From Capra hircus (Eukaryota > Chordata > Mammalia > Artiodactyla > Bovidae): a stretch of 64,000 bases of DNA. Positions 22,723 through 34,302 of the stretch are shown one piece after another; within the stretch, counting starts at the first letter, position 1, and each line of letters opens with the position of its first letter. The stretch lies in contig NC_030811.1 in NCBI RefSeq assembly GCF_001704415.2, forward strand, positions 80,370,069 to 80,434,068, given 5' to 3'. Under the pieces are notes generated by a model. It was given only the letters and a program-made list of their open reading frames with translations, was not told the DNA's origin and did not search any database. A program made the position numbers and the translations under genes.

Positions 22723-23330
22723 TAATAGTTTACTTTCAAAGAACAGAACATCAAAAGGAGAAATAGAGTGTACAGTAGCAAAACATAGAAAACACTACCT
22801 TAACCAAAAAAGAATAATGCCATGAATGATGTAATCAAGATAGCATGTACTTCTGATATGGTGAGAAGACAGGGACACTTCCTCTCTGTTGTATTCTTTC
22901 TAAAACCTTTAGCCTCAGTCTAATTGTCATTAAACAACAGACAAACCAAGATGAAAAGACATTATGCAGAATAGCTGACCAGTATTCTTAAAGACTATCA
23001 AAGTTATAAAAGCAAAGAGAGACAGGGAAACTGCCACAAAACAAAGACTGGGGAGGCCTGACAATCAAATGCAATGCACTACCTTGAATCTGGAATGTAA
23101 AGATGATGTTCATGAAAATCTTGGTGAAATCCAAATAAAGTCTAGAGTTCAGTTAACAGCAATGTACCGATATCAGTTTTTTAGTTTTGATAAATGTATC
23201 ATGGTAATATAAATTACTAATGGGGGAAACTGATTAAGTGTATATGAACTCTGTATACTTTTTGCCCCTTTTCTGTAAATCTAAAGGTATTACAAAATAG
23301 GAAGTTTATTTTTTAAAAAGTAGTACCAAT

Positions 23331-24225
23331 TTTAAAAGAAAATAGTAGAGGTGGACTTACAATTCTCTGGCCAAGTACTCTCTTTGTTTAGTCTCATTTT
23401 AAACATGTATAAAGGCCTATGTTAATATTTCTTAATTTAGAGATCATGTTTCTTGTTCATGGAATGACTGATTGGTGGAAGCAGAGATTTCACACAATAT
23501 TTAATTTACTTTCAATCTTCTATCCCTGTAAAAGAGAAATTGCTATCACTTTTTGTTACTCTTTTAGTTTTATTTTTATTATAAACTATATTCTTACACG
23601 TTCACTCCTTATTCCATCAACAATAGCCAGTATCTCCTGAATCATTGTTTAAGACTTGTATGTTATTACCACCCACAGCCTCTCCTCCAGCTCTTCTCCA
23701 ACTTCCTCTCTTCAGTCACTTGAACATTTTCTTATTTATTGTCAAGGTTGGTTACAATGTATTTTGTTCCATAGCAATAAGTGACCCTCTGGTCTCTACC
23801 TATAGCTTGGTTTTAAAATTGAAAGGCAATCTGAGGTATTTTTTTAAAATTCATTTTCATCTAAATAGTGTTTACCATGGAACTATGTCATACTGTGATA
23901 ACATTTTCTTTTCTACCTAGTTTCATTCATTCTTTCACACCATCATTTATATTTTTGCTGTAGTTTAGGTGACTTTCTTTTTTGTAAATTTTACTTTTTT
24001 CGTTCTTTAAAATTCTCAAAATAACAAACCCATGAAATCTTTTTTTACCTCATGAAGTCATTTCCTTCTCTAACTTGTTCTTCTCCAATATGGGCTGATT
24101 TATCTATGAAACATTTTGGTCCATATCTATATGACTTGATGATTGAATTCTTTATTTTCTATATTCCATATGTCTGTCTTCATTTTTTTGATATTAGTTT
24201 ATTCATTTATTTCTCTTTTTTTTCT
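23331..24225. other. Intergenic, no feature seen
   Basis: T-rich sequence. Short frames at 23419-23640, 23645-23920 and 24052-24252 have no recognisable domains; they reflect low stop density in T-rich text. Confidence 0.45.
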
Positions 24226-24239
24226 GGAACACACACTTA

Positions 24240-24304
24240 TTGTGAGTTGTGAAGTCACTCAGTCGTGTCCGACTCTTTGTGACCCCATGGACTGTAGCCC
24301 ACCA
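24240..24304 (-). repeat. Short Bov-A SINE with target duplication
   Basis: Only the 3' part of the SINE (gtcactcagtcgtgtccgac, accccatggactgtagccca). Flanked by 14-bp direct repeats ggaacacacactta (24226-24239) and ggaacacacaccta (24305-24318), one mismatch, so it was inserted in this truncated form. Confidence 0.88.
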
Positions 24305-24318
24305 GGAACACACACCTA

Positions 24319-25850
24319 GGGAACCACCTAAAAAAGGGCTATGTGGAAAGTAACCTCCTGATAGCTTAACTGTGTGGCAGTGACTTTATTCTGCTCACCA
24401 TTTTCTCCATATGATCCGGGATGAAGACTGACCTAACTTTGAAGGCATGTATCACTTTATTCCAGAATTCAATTTTACTGTTAAGAAGTCTGATGGTAGT
24501 TTGAGTATTATTTCTTTGTAGTTTAAGCAGTTTGACCTTTTAAGAACTCCTTTTTGTCCTTGCTATACTGAGCTTCTATAATACTTTTTAAAATGTGTAT
24601 CTTTTTCACACACTCTGCTAAACAATAAATCAGTCCTCTTAATCTGTAGACTTACACCTACATCTTTCACAAGTATCTGTTAATTTCTTTTTAACCCCTT
24701 TCCTTGTATATTATCTCTTTATGCTTTCTAGAGATTTTTACTAGTTTGATATCCAGTCCCAAGGATTGATCTTCTCTGTCTTTTATCTTCTTTATCTTCT
24801 TGAGAAATTTCTTTGACTTTATCTATTAAGCTTCTTAATTAATTACTTTAGGTGCAATAAAATATTAACTGCTAAGTAATACCTTCTGTTCTCTGACTAC
24901 TTCTTTGTCATAGAATCTTATATTATGAAAGCAGTATATTGTTTATAAAAATCTAATGACCCTATTAAATTCTTGGATGTTTTATTCTCTTTTGTTAATT
25001 ATCCATTTCCTTAGGGTCACTTATTCATCTGTTCACTTGGCTTTCTTATAGTTCATACTTTTCTAAACTTTCCTGTCAACTTAGGTTATCCATTTATGTG
25101 GACTCATGAGTATGAGGTTTTCTGATGTGTGAGGTATTTGCTCATTGTCAGCCTGCTTAGGATAAGGTCAGAAAGCTGAATTGTTACATATTTGGATCCT
25201 TAAATCAGAATATAGATGGTCTTATTATAGGGTGGCTACTTCCACACACGTAAAACTTTAAAAGGTTAATTTTTGATCTCATAGTTAAAAAGATAGCTGT
25301 CAAGTGTTCTGTATTCAGTTGTGAGAAATAGAGTGGATTAATTTTTCCATCTACCTGCCATAAATTACTCATCCCCTTTTATGGTAACTGGAAAATCCGG
25401 TTCCAAAACATCCTGTAGGTTTGTAGCATATATTGACGCTTTCCTAGTTACTGTTACTTTTCCCTCATATTCTTTAGGCCACAGATTCACAGATTTTTCT
25501 ATCCTTCTGCAATAGCACCACTTTATCATCTGCTTTCTGTCTTCTAGAAATGTGTCAAAAGCTTATGGGTAGCCCCATTCTGATCGCTTTGTTGTTATAT
25601 ATGAATTTTAAGGTTAAGTTCAGTGGGGAATAATATAAATAAAAACAGTCCATCTACCATTGTAAACAAAGCTTCCCTACTCCCAACTTGCTGTTTGGAA
25701 TTACTGTTTTTCCATCTCACCTCAACAATAGTAAAAATTGTTCCACACTGGCAAAATTTACTAAGAAAAATGGAATGCTCATAAAATTGCTTTCTGTAGG
25801 CCTTGTTTATTAGATGCTGGTTGTTTTAAGGGCTTAATATATAAGATACT
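24319..25850. other. Intergenic, no named feature
   Basis: AT-rich, with several ttatcttcttta-like stretches. It could hide decayed repeats, but I cannot name one. No gene. Confidence 0.4.
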
Positions 25851-25852
25851 CA

Positions 25853-26790
25853 TTGTTCAATCACTCAGTCATGTTCCACTCTTTGTGACCCCATGGACTG
25901 CAGCATGCCAGGTCTCTCTGTCCTTCACTATATTCTGGAGTTTGCCCAAACTCATGTCCATTGAGTCGATGATGGCATCCAACCATCACATCATCTGTCA
26001 TCCTCTTCTCCTCCTGCCTTCAAACTTTCCCAGTCTCAGGATCTTTCCAGTGAGTCACCTCTTCCCACCAGGCGGCCAAGTATCAGAGCTTCATCTTCAG
26101 GATCATTCCTTCCAGTGAATATTCAGGGTTGATTTCCATTAGGATTGACCAGTTGGATCTTCTTGCTGTCCACTGAACTCTCAAGAGTGTTCTCCAGCAC
26201 CACAGCTCAAAAGCATAAATTCTTTGGCACTCAGCCTTCTCTAAGGTCCAACTCTCACATCCATAGATGATACATGACTATTGGAAAAACAAAAGCTTTG
26301 ACTAGATGGACCTTTGTTGGCAAATTGATGTCTCTGCTTTTAAATACACTATGTTCATCATAGCTTTTCTTCCAAGGAGCAAGTGTCTTTTAAATTCATG
26401 ACTGCAGTCACCATCTTCAGTGATTTTGAAACCCAAGAAAATAAAGTCTGTCACTGTTTCCATTTTTTCCTCATCTATTTGCCAAGAAGTGATGGGACTA
26501 GATGCCATGATCTTAGTTTTTGAATGTTAAGTGTTAAATCAGCTTTTTCACTTGCCTCTTTCACTTTCATCAAGAGGCTCTTTCATTCTTCTTCACTTTC
26601 TGCCATCAGGGTGTTGTCATCTGCATATCTGAGATTATTGGTATTTCTCCTGGCAATCTTGATTCTAGCCTGTACTTCATCCAGCCCAGCATCTGCATGA
26701 TGTATTCAGTATATAAGTTAAATAAGCAAAGTGACAATATACAGCCTTGCTGTACTCCTTTCTCAATTTTGAACCCATCCATTTTGAAAT
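25853..26790 (-). repeat. BovB LINE, 5'-truncated
   Basis: Reverse-orientation BovB from its 3' end (gttcaatcactcagtcatg) at left to the RT region at right (catctgcatatctgagatta is the complement of the YADD block). Many substitutions and stops; inactive. Confidence 0.92.
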
Positions 26791-28110
26791 ACAGTATATG
26801 TAGTATAAAGAAGACTATCTTCTCTCATTCAACTCTTGGCCCCAGATCCTCACCTACTGAATTAAAAAAAAAAATTTCTGAGCTGTCTTCTAAATTGATT
26901 TTATTTTAATTTCATACATAAACTCTCCATTAGAGATTGTTTTCATAATTTTAAATAACATCTCAATAGTATAACCAAACAATATTTTTCAACACTTTTA
27001 AGGAACTCACAGAAGCAATTTTGAAATATGAAAGGCAAACATAACTTGCAATTTGTCCACATAAGTCTTCCTGTTTAATTCCACATGTGAAATTAAATAT
27101 AGCTTTATTATACACTATGCTTTCTAACTTGTTAAATTAATAAGGTAAGAATATAAGTACTAAATACATTCATATAAGATTTATCATGCATTCTCTAATC
27201 TTGAAGACTACGTAGTTCTCTACATCTCCTTATAACGACTTTTCTTTTCAAATCATTAGACAGTACAATTACCTTCTCCTGTAGAACAGGGCTATGATTT
27301 CAATGGCATTTTAATGGATTATAAGTGGATCTTTACCCTGAACTTATCTTATTTGTGTGTGACTTTCTGTAAACCATTAGGCCTACATCCTTTATTCAAT
27401 TAAATTGTGTTAAGCAAAGCTGGTACATTCATCACTTCTGATTCATTTATTTTGTCAATGTGATGAAATAATATTTGTAAATGGCTTTTACACAAATGGT
27501 GAATTACTGATAAAGTTAGATAGTTATTTTCAATTATGGCATAAAAAGAATATTGGTGAGCCAATTTTGGATCAGTACATTTGAGCTGAAATTCCATTTG
27601 ATGACATTTGTCAGGAATAGCCTCTGTCTAATGTACAGCCATTTTAGTAAGGGCTACGCCACCCTGTCTTTCTCTACTGAGGGTATTTAAAAGTTTCCTT
27701 ATGGGCTGCCCAGTCTCTGAACTACTTATTGTAAAAACCTGATCATCTTTATTTTTGTATGTAAAGTTCAATTGTCAACAGATGTTTTGCTTCCACCACA
27801 CTCTCATATCCCAGTAAAAAAGGCAGTTGCTCTCCATTGGCCCAGAGAACTGAAATAAATGCATTAATATGTCAAAGGCTATTTGTCATTTATCATCGTA
27901 CCGGAATTCATAGAGTCCTGGTATCACGGAATAAGAAAGATCTTAGAGGTCATGCTATATCATGTTAGATTTCATTTTACCTTCTGCACCCTAGGACTGT
28001 GTGTTACATTTTGTATTATATAGGCTTAATATTGATATACTATTTTTGTATTAATTTTGTATCCTATGTATATGTTTAAACCTTGATTTTGTTATTCAAT
28101 TAAAACTGCA
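26791..28110. other. Intergenic, no feature seen
   Basis: AT-rich, no recognised repeat, no coding frame longer than 65 codons. Confidence 0.45.
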
Positions 28111-28257
28111 TCCCCTGGAGGAGGAAATGACAACCCACTCCATTGTTCCTTCCGGGGAAATCCCATAAACAGAGGAGACTGGCAGGCTACAGTTCATGGC
28201 ATTTCAAACATTCAGACATGGCTGTGACTGAACACACACACACACACACACACACAC
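28111..28257 (+). repeat. Bov-A SINE with (AC)n tail
   Basis: Headless SINE body (ggaggaggaaatgacaaccc, gactggcaggctacagttc) running through ctgtgactgaac straight into an (AC)n tract at 28232-28257. The microsatellite is the SINE's own tail. Confidence 0.88.
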
Positions 28258-28390
28258 TGAGTACTTTTCTATGTAAATGATATAATGCGTAGCACTTTAC
28301 ATATCATCTAATTTAATTTTCACAATCACCCTGAAAATTTTTCTTATTACCAATTACATAAAGGGGAGCAATGCTGAAGGAACTGTCTTT
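28258..28390 (-). repeat. MIR SINE fragment
   Basis: tagcactttacatatcatct, aatttaattttcacaatcac and ccctgaaaat form the diagnostic antisense MIR text. Old and diverged. Confidence 0.75.
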
Positions 28391-29309
28391 GAGAGACTGA
28401 ACATCTCACTTCATATCTCACAAAGCAGGAAATCAAAGTCAAGTCTATCCTTCTTCATAGTCTGTATTGCTAGCCACACTGTTCTTTGGTGCCTCATACT
28501 TAGTTCTGCCCCACGAGCACAAGATTCATAGGAATTTTCCCGCCTGCAGGGGTGCAGGGTCACTAGCCAAGCCCCAGATTCCACGGCGAATACGTGCCCG
28601 TGCGGTTCAGCTGCCGAGCAGCTGCGGGGAAATTTCAAAAAAGTCAAAACACAAAAACCAATACGAGGCAAAGTCAAATTTTTAAGCCACAGAACCGGGG
28701 TGGTTGGCAGCTTTTCCACCACTGCCCAAACTGCTGAAGTTGCTCTGGCGGGGACCACCGTAATACATATAAGGTTTAAGGTCAGGAGCTGCTGCAGTGA
28801 GGAGATACCCCTCCTCCAAGGTAAGGCCCAGAGGCTGCACTTTGCTGGAGCAGCCATGAAGAGATACCCCACGTCCAAGGTAAGAGAAACCCAAGTAAGA
28901 CGGTAAGTATTGCGGGAGGGCATCAGAGGGCAGACACACTGAAATCATAATCACAGAAAACCAGTCAATCTGATCACATGGACCACAGCCTTGTCTAACT
29001 CAATGAAACTAAGCCACACCCTGAGGGGCCACCCAAGACTGGCGGGTCATGGTGGAGAGGTCTGACAGAATGAGGTCCACTGGAGAAGGGAATGGCAAAC
29101 CACTTCAGTATTCTTGCCTTGACAACCCCATGAACAGTATGAAAAGGCAAAATGATAGGATATCAAAAGAGGAACTCCCCAGGTCAGTAGGTGCCCAATA
29201 TGCTACTGAAGATCAGTGGAGAAATAGCTCCAGAAAGGATGAAGGGATGGAGCCAAAGCAAAAACAATACCCACTTGTGGATGTGACTAGTGATAGAAGC
29301 AAGGTCTGA

Positions 29310-30080
29310 TACTGTAAAGAGCAATATTGCAAAGGAACCTGGAATGTCAGGTCCATGAATCGAGGCAAATTGGAAGTGGTCAAACAGGAGATGGCAAGAG
29401 TGAACATCGACATTCTAGGAATCGGCGAACTAAAATGGACTGGAATGGGTGAATTTAACTCAGATGACCATTATATCTACTACTGTGGGCAGGAATCCCT
29501 TAGAAGAAATGGAGTAGCCATTATGGTCCTCAAAAGAGTCCGAAATGCAGTACTTGGATGCAATCTCAAAACAACAGAATGATCTCTGTTTGTTTCCAAG
29601 GCAAACCATTCAATATCACAGTAATCCAAGTCTATGCCCCAACCAGTAACACTGAAGAAGCTGAAGTTGAATGGTTCTATGAAGACCTACAAGAACTTTT
29701 AGAATTAACACCCCCAAAAGATGTCCTTTTCATTATAGGGGACTAGAATGTAAAAGTAGGAAGTCAAGAAATACCTGGAGTAACAGGCAAATTTGGCCTT
29801 GGAATACAGAATGAAGCAGGGCAAAGGCTAATAAAGTTTTGCCAAGAGAACGCATTGGTCATAGCAAACACCCTCTTCCAACAACACAAGAGAAGACTCT
29901 ACACATGGACATCGCCAGATGGTCAACACCGAAATCAGATTGATTATATTCTTTGCAGCCAAAGATGGAGAAGCTCTATATAGTCAACAAAAGCAAGACC
30001 AGGAGCTGACTGTGGCTCAGATCATGAACTCCTTATTGCTAAATTCAGACTTAAATTGAAGAAAGTGGGAAAACCACGAG
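29310..30080 (+). pseudogene. BovB endonuclease region, broken
   Basis: APE-type endonuclease domain that would nick target DNA to prime reverse transcription. Visible motifs in order: TWNVRSMNRGK, ILGIGELKW (metal-binding Glu block), VIQVYAPTSN, GD-stop-N, IDYILCS and GSDHELL. A frameshift lies between the frame ending at 29582 and the one entering at about 29558. A TAG at 29744-29746 replaces the residue between D and N of the GDxN motif, and a further stop lies near 29981. Not functional. Confidence 0.88.
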
Positions 30081-30428
30081 ACCATTCAGATATGACTTAA
30101 ATCAAATCCCTTATGATTATACAGTGGAAGTGAGAAATAGATTTAAGGGACTAGATCTGATAGACAGAGTGCCTGATGAAATATGGACGGAGGTTCGTGA
30201 CATTGCACAGGAGACAGGGATCAAGACCATCCCCATGGAAAAGAAATGCAAAAAACAAAATGGCTGTCTGAGGAGGCCTTACAAATAGCTGTGAAAACAA
30301 GAGAGGTGAAAAACAAAGGAGAAAAGGAAAGATATAAACATCTGAATGCAGAGTTCCAAAGAATAGCAAGAAGAGATTAGAAAGCCTTTCTCCCCGATCA
30401 GTGCAAAGAAATAGAGGAAAACAACAGA

Positions 30429-32143
30429 ATGGAAAAGACTAGAGATCTCTTCAAGAAAATGACAGATACCAAGGTAACATTTCAGGCAAAGATGGGCTCG
30501 ATGAAGGACAGAAATGGTATGGACCTTACAGAAGCAGAAGATTCTAAGAAGAGGTGGCAAGAATACACAGAAGAACTGTACAAAACAGATACTCACAACC
30601 AAGATAATCATGATGATGTGATCAGTTACCTAGAGCCAGACATCCTGGAATGTGAAGTCAAGTGGGCCTTGGAAAGCACCACTACGAACAAAGCTAGTGG
30701 AGGTAATGGAATTCCAGTTGAGCTATTTCAAATCCTGAAAGATGATGCTGTGAAAGTGCTGCACTCAATATGCCAGCAAGTTTGGAAAACTCAGCAGTGG
30801 CCACAGGACTGGAAAAGGTCCGTTTTCATTCCAATCCCAAAGAAAGGCAATGCCAAAGAATGCTCAAACTACCGCACAATTGCACTCATCTCACAGCTAG
30901 TAAAGTAATGCTCAAAATTCTCCAAGCCAGGCTTCAGCAATACATGAACCTTGAACTTCCAGATGTCCAAGCTGGTTTTAGAAAAGACAGAGGAACCAGA
31001 CACCAAATTGCCAAAATCCAGTGGATCACTGAAAAAGCAAGAGAGTTCCAGAAAAACATCTATGTCTGCTTTACTGACTATGCCAAAGCCTTTGGCTGTG
31101 TGGATCACAATAAACTGTGGAAAGTTCTGAAGGAGATGGGAATACCAGACCACCTGACCTGCCTCTTGAGAAACCTATATGTAGGTCAGGAAGCAACAGT
31201 TAGAACTGGACATGGAACAACAGACTGGTTCCAAATAGGAAAAGGAGTACATCAAGGCTGGATATTGTCACCCTGCTTATTTAACTTATATGCAGAGTAT
31301 ATCATGAGAAACGCTGGGCTGGAAGAAGCACAAGCTGGAATCAAGATTGCCGGGAGAAATATCAATAACCTCAGATATGCAGATGACACCACCCTTATGG
31401 CAGAAAGTGAAGAGGAACTCAAAAGCCTCTTGATGAAAGTGAAAGAGGAGAGTGAAAAAGTTGGCTTGAAGCTCAACATTCAGAAAACGAAGATCATGGC
31501 ATCCAGTCCCATCACTTCATGGGAAATAGATGGGGAAAGAGTGGAAACAGTGTCAGACTTTATTTTTGGGGGTTCCAAAATCACTGCAGATGGTGATTCT
31601 AGCCATGAAATTAAAAGACACTTACTCCTTGGAAGGAAAGTTATGACCAACCTAGATAACATATTGAAAAGCAGAGACATCACTTTGTCAACAAAGGTCC
31701 GTCTAGTCAAGGCTATGGTTTTTCCTGTGGTCATGTATGGATGTGAGAGTTGGACTGTGAAGAAGGCTGAGTGCCGGAGAATTGATGTTTCTGAACTGTG
31801 GTGTTGGAGAAGGCTCTTGAGAGTCCCTTGGACTGCAAGGAGATTCAACCGGTCCATTCTAAAGGAGATCAATCCTGGGATTTCTTTGGAAAGAATGATG
31901 CTAAAGCTGAAACTCCAGCACTTTGGCCATCTCATGGGAACAGTTGACTCATTGGAAAAGACTCTGATGCTGGGAGGGACTGGGGGCAGGAGGAGAAGGG
32001 GACGACAGAGGATGAGATGCCTGGATGGCATCACCGACTCAATGGATGTGAATTTTAGTGAACTCCCGGGAGTTGGTGATGGACAGGGAGGCCTGGCGTG
32101 CTGCAGTCCTTGGGGTCGCAAAGAGTCAGACACGACTAAGTGA
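30429..32143 (+). pseudogene. BovB reverse transcriptase region, one frameshift
   Basis: The reverse transcriptase and C-terminal region of the BovB protein. The first frame (30429-30908) has the N-terminal finger motifs (NKASGGNGIPVE, FIPIPKKGN, NYRTIALIS). The second (to 32143) stays open for more than 400 codons with motif A as TDYAKAFGCVDH, a HQGWILSPCLFN block, the catalytic RYADDTTL and the C-terminal WTVKKAECRR and GHLM segments. The join is a net one-base loss near 30893-30895. The second Asp of AKAFD is Gly, and the Cys of QGCILSP is Trp. The leading Asp of motif A and both YADD Asps remain. Confidence 0.9.
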
Positions 32144-32173
32144 CTGAACTGAACTGAACTGACTTAGTTCTGC

Positions 32174-32640
32174 AAAACTGCTGATGTTGTTCTCACTGTA
32201 GGGTCTTCAGTGTAATGGATCCCTCTGCTGGAAATGCTTTCTCCTTCATCCTTGTATAGTTCCCAACTTTCAGTCACTCAGATCTCAGTTGCAATGTCAA
32301 TTTTTCAGAGATTTGTTTCTTGTTCATTTATTTATCATATTTTAGTTATTTATTTTTAAAATTACTCAGACATTTTACTTTATATTCTTATTTGTTATGA
32401 TTAAAATTTCCATAACTTTTAATGTGTGTTCCTTTCTTCCTTCTTTTTTCCCTTCATTCCTTCCCTCTTTCCCTTTTTCCATTTCTTTCTTTCTATAGTC
32501 CTTTTTAGACATTTCACTAGAATGTAAATTCATGAAAGTAATACATTTGTCTCATTTACAACAATTACTTAGTCCGATGCCTGGCATGGAGTCTCTCTCA
32601 AAGATTATGACTTGAATGAATCAATGAACCTATATGTACA
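32174..32640 (+). repeat. L2 LINE 3' end
   Basis: Old mammalian L2 in sense: aacctttcagtcactc-like text leading to atctcagttgcaatgtcaat, then actagaatgtaaattcatga, gatgcctggcatgg and ttgaatgaatcaatg at the terminus. A TTCC/CTTT-rich low-complexity tract lies at about 32427-32500. The near full-length BovB inserted at its left edge. Confidence 0.7.
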
Positions 32641-32787
32641 GACCCTCAGAATTTTTTGTTGTTATAATTTCATCAAAGGAGTTAATACTTTTTTAAATAA
32701 TGTTTTTTTATATATACTATTTCACCTAAGATATGCATCATAATTTACTTATTCTTATTTAAAAAATATTTAGTTTCATTTCCTTTT

Positions 32788-32789
<2 letters not shown>

Positions 32790-32833
<44 letters not shown>
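32790..32833. repeat. (TG)n microsatellite
   Basis: About 22 TG units without interruption, directly left of the MER20. Confidence 0.95.
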
Positions 32834-32835
<2 letters not shown>

Positions 32836-32836
<1 letters not shown>

Positions 32837-33050
32837 GTTTCTCAACCTTGGCAATTATTGACATTTTGGCCCAAATAATTCTTTGTTGGGTATAAAGATA
32901 TGATACTATCTCTTGCACTGTAGAATTTTATAGCTGCAACCTTGATCTTTACCCACTAGTAACTAGTAGCTTCTCCATCTCCAACCTGTGAATACAATAG
33001 TGTATACAGATATGGCCAAATCGCCTCTAGTTGGGAATCATATCTCTAAA
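32836..33050 (-). repeat. MER20 DNA transposon relic
   Basis: hAT-Charlie type non-autonomous element: gtttctcaaccttggcaatt, attgacattttggccc, aataattctttgttggg, cccactagtaactagtagc, and a degraded right end near atcgcctctagttgggaat. Antisense to the usual reference. Confidence 0.75.
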
Positions 33051-33127
33051 TTAGGCTGCAACAAATACCTTTAGGTATAAAACTTCTCTCCATATGTAAA
33101 AGTATTTTTAAGGGTTAACATCTCAAT

Positions 33128-33268
33128 ATGTTTTGTAGGTGGAAAAGTAGAGTCTTAGAGAGTAAAATATCTTGCCAATGGTAACACTTATGAAGTGGCA
33201 AAGTTGGAACTTTATCCCCAGTCAGCATGAGTTCAGGACTTTGTGTTTAACCACCATGTTTCAGGATC
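33128..33268 (-). repeat. MIR SINE fragment
   Basis: Antisense MIR core: ctcttagagagtaaaatatc, ttgccaatggtaacac, gaagtggcaaagttggaac, ggactttgtgtttaacc. Confidence 0.75.
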
Positions 33269-33946
33269 CCCAAATGAAGGTCCCATAAAGTCTGGTCCCA
33301 GACTACAGTATTCTGCATTTTGATCCTTTCCTTCACCCTACTTCTACTCTTTTTTCTTAGATTATCCTGTTCTCTCCCATCCTCCTTCTAGTAATATATT
33401 TTGCTATTTTGTACTTGGAGATTCCTATTCTCCCTGTCTCTTCCTTTTCACTCACCTCTCTCTGTTTTGGTCAAGTTCCAAAGAAGCAGACCATGAGCCA
33501 AGGATATATGTGTAACTGATTTATTAAGGAAATGACCATGAGGGATACTAGTGAAAGAGCTGGAAGAAGCAGGAGAGAGAAGGGAAGGAAGCCAAGCAAC
33601 AGTGCAGACTCAGTCTTAGGCGTAAGTCCTGCAGAAGGTAATGTAAGCCTGATCACGTAGGGAGCTCTGGAGTTATACACATTATGCCTTAAAGGTACCC
33701 TGACTGAAGGCAGGAAAGCTGGGTTTCACAGCATCTGCCAGTCTTCTGTCATTGTGAAGGGGGTAGAAGACAGGCTGTTGAATACACAAAAATAATTAAC
33801 ACTTCACCACTTCCACACAGGAAAACTAAAAGGGATCCAAACGAACGTGTGAAGAGCCCGCACACTGATGACTACACACTTCTCAGGTACTGAGTCAGCT
33901 CTGTGCTAAAAGTTACCATCTGCTGGTGTCTTCTGTCGCTGTTGCT
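33269..33946. other. Intergenic, no named feature
   Basis: The stretch 33470-33780 (accatgagccaaggatatat, gatttattaaggaaatgacc) has the look of an old interspersed repeat that I cannot name. A 69-codon minus frame there has no recognised domain. Confidence 0.4.
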
Positions 33947-33954
33947 ACTCTACT

Positions 33955-34294
33955 GTGCTGTGCTGTGCTTAGCTGCTCAGTCGTGTCTGACTCTTTGTGA
34001 CTTCATGGGCTGTAGCCTGCCAGGCTCTTCTGTCCCTGGGGTTCTCCAGGCAAAATACTGGAGTGGGTTGCCATGCCCTCCTCCAGGGGATCTTTCCATC
34101 CCAGGGATCAAACCCAGGTCTCCCGCACTGCAGGCGGATTCTTTACCATCTGAGCCACCAGGGAAGCCCAGGAATATTAGAATGGGGAGCCTATCTATTC
34201 TCCAGTGGATCTTCCTGACCCAGGAATCAATCCATGGTCTCCTGCATTGCAGGTGGATTCTTAACCAACTGAGCTATCAGGGAAGTCCCCTACC
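33955..34294 (-). repeat. Two-headed Bov-tA SINE
   Basis: Reverse SINE with two tRNA-derived heads: one head complement at about 34140-34170 (gagccaccagggaagccca) and a second at about 34268-34288 (gagctatcagggaagtcccc). Flanked by actctact at 33947-33954 and 34295-34302. A 186-codon frame across it is spurious. Confidence 0.9.
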
Positions 34295-34302
34295 ACTCTA
34301 CT

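Larger units (their letters stand above)
20930..23330 (+). repeat. Old L1 3' region, nested composite
   Basis: Host sequence at 20930-21106, 21318-21504 and 22723-23330 reads as one L1M-type 3' untranslated region, ending ttggtgaaatccaaataaag, gataaatgtatcatggtaat, cttttctgtaaatctaaagg and ttacaaaatagg. It was split by a Bov-tA, then by a BovB that itself took a BOV-A2. Confidence 0.6.
28510..32161 (+). mobile_element. BovB LINE, near full length
   Basis: A 3652-bp RTE-clade non-LTR retrotransposon bounded by perfect 12-bp direct repeats ACTTAGTTCTGC at 28498-28509 and 32162-32173. It has a 5' region with two related gagatacccc...tccaaggtaag blocks (about 28800-28890). Endonuclease coding region about 29310-30080, reverse transcriptase from about 30600, and a 3' end of tandem gaact units. 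It is slightly longer than the roughly 3.2 kb usually given for BovB. Stops and frameshifts interrupt the protein, so it cannot encode its own machinery. It is the most complete copy in the window; all others are 5'-truncated. Confidence 0.93.

Noticed and set aside
30770..32143. 457-codon frame as a host gene
   Set aside because: It is the RT and C-terminal part of BovB, with the YADD motif, inside an element bounded by target duplications.
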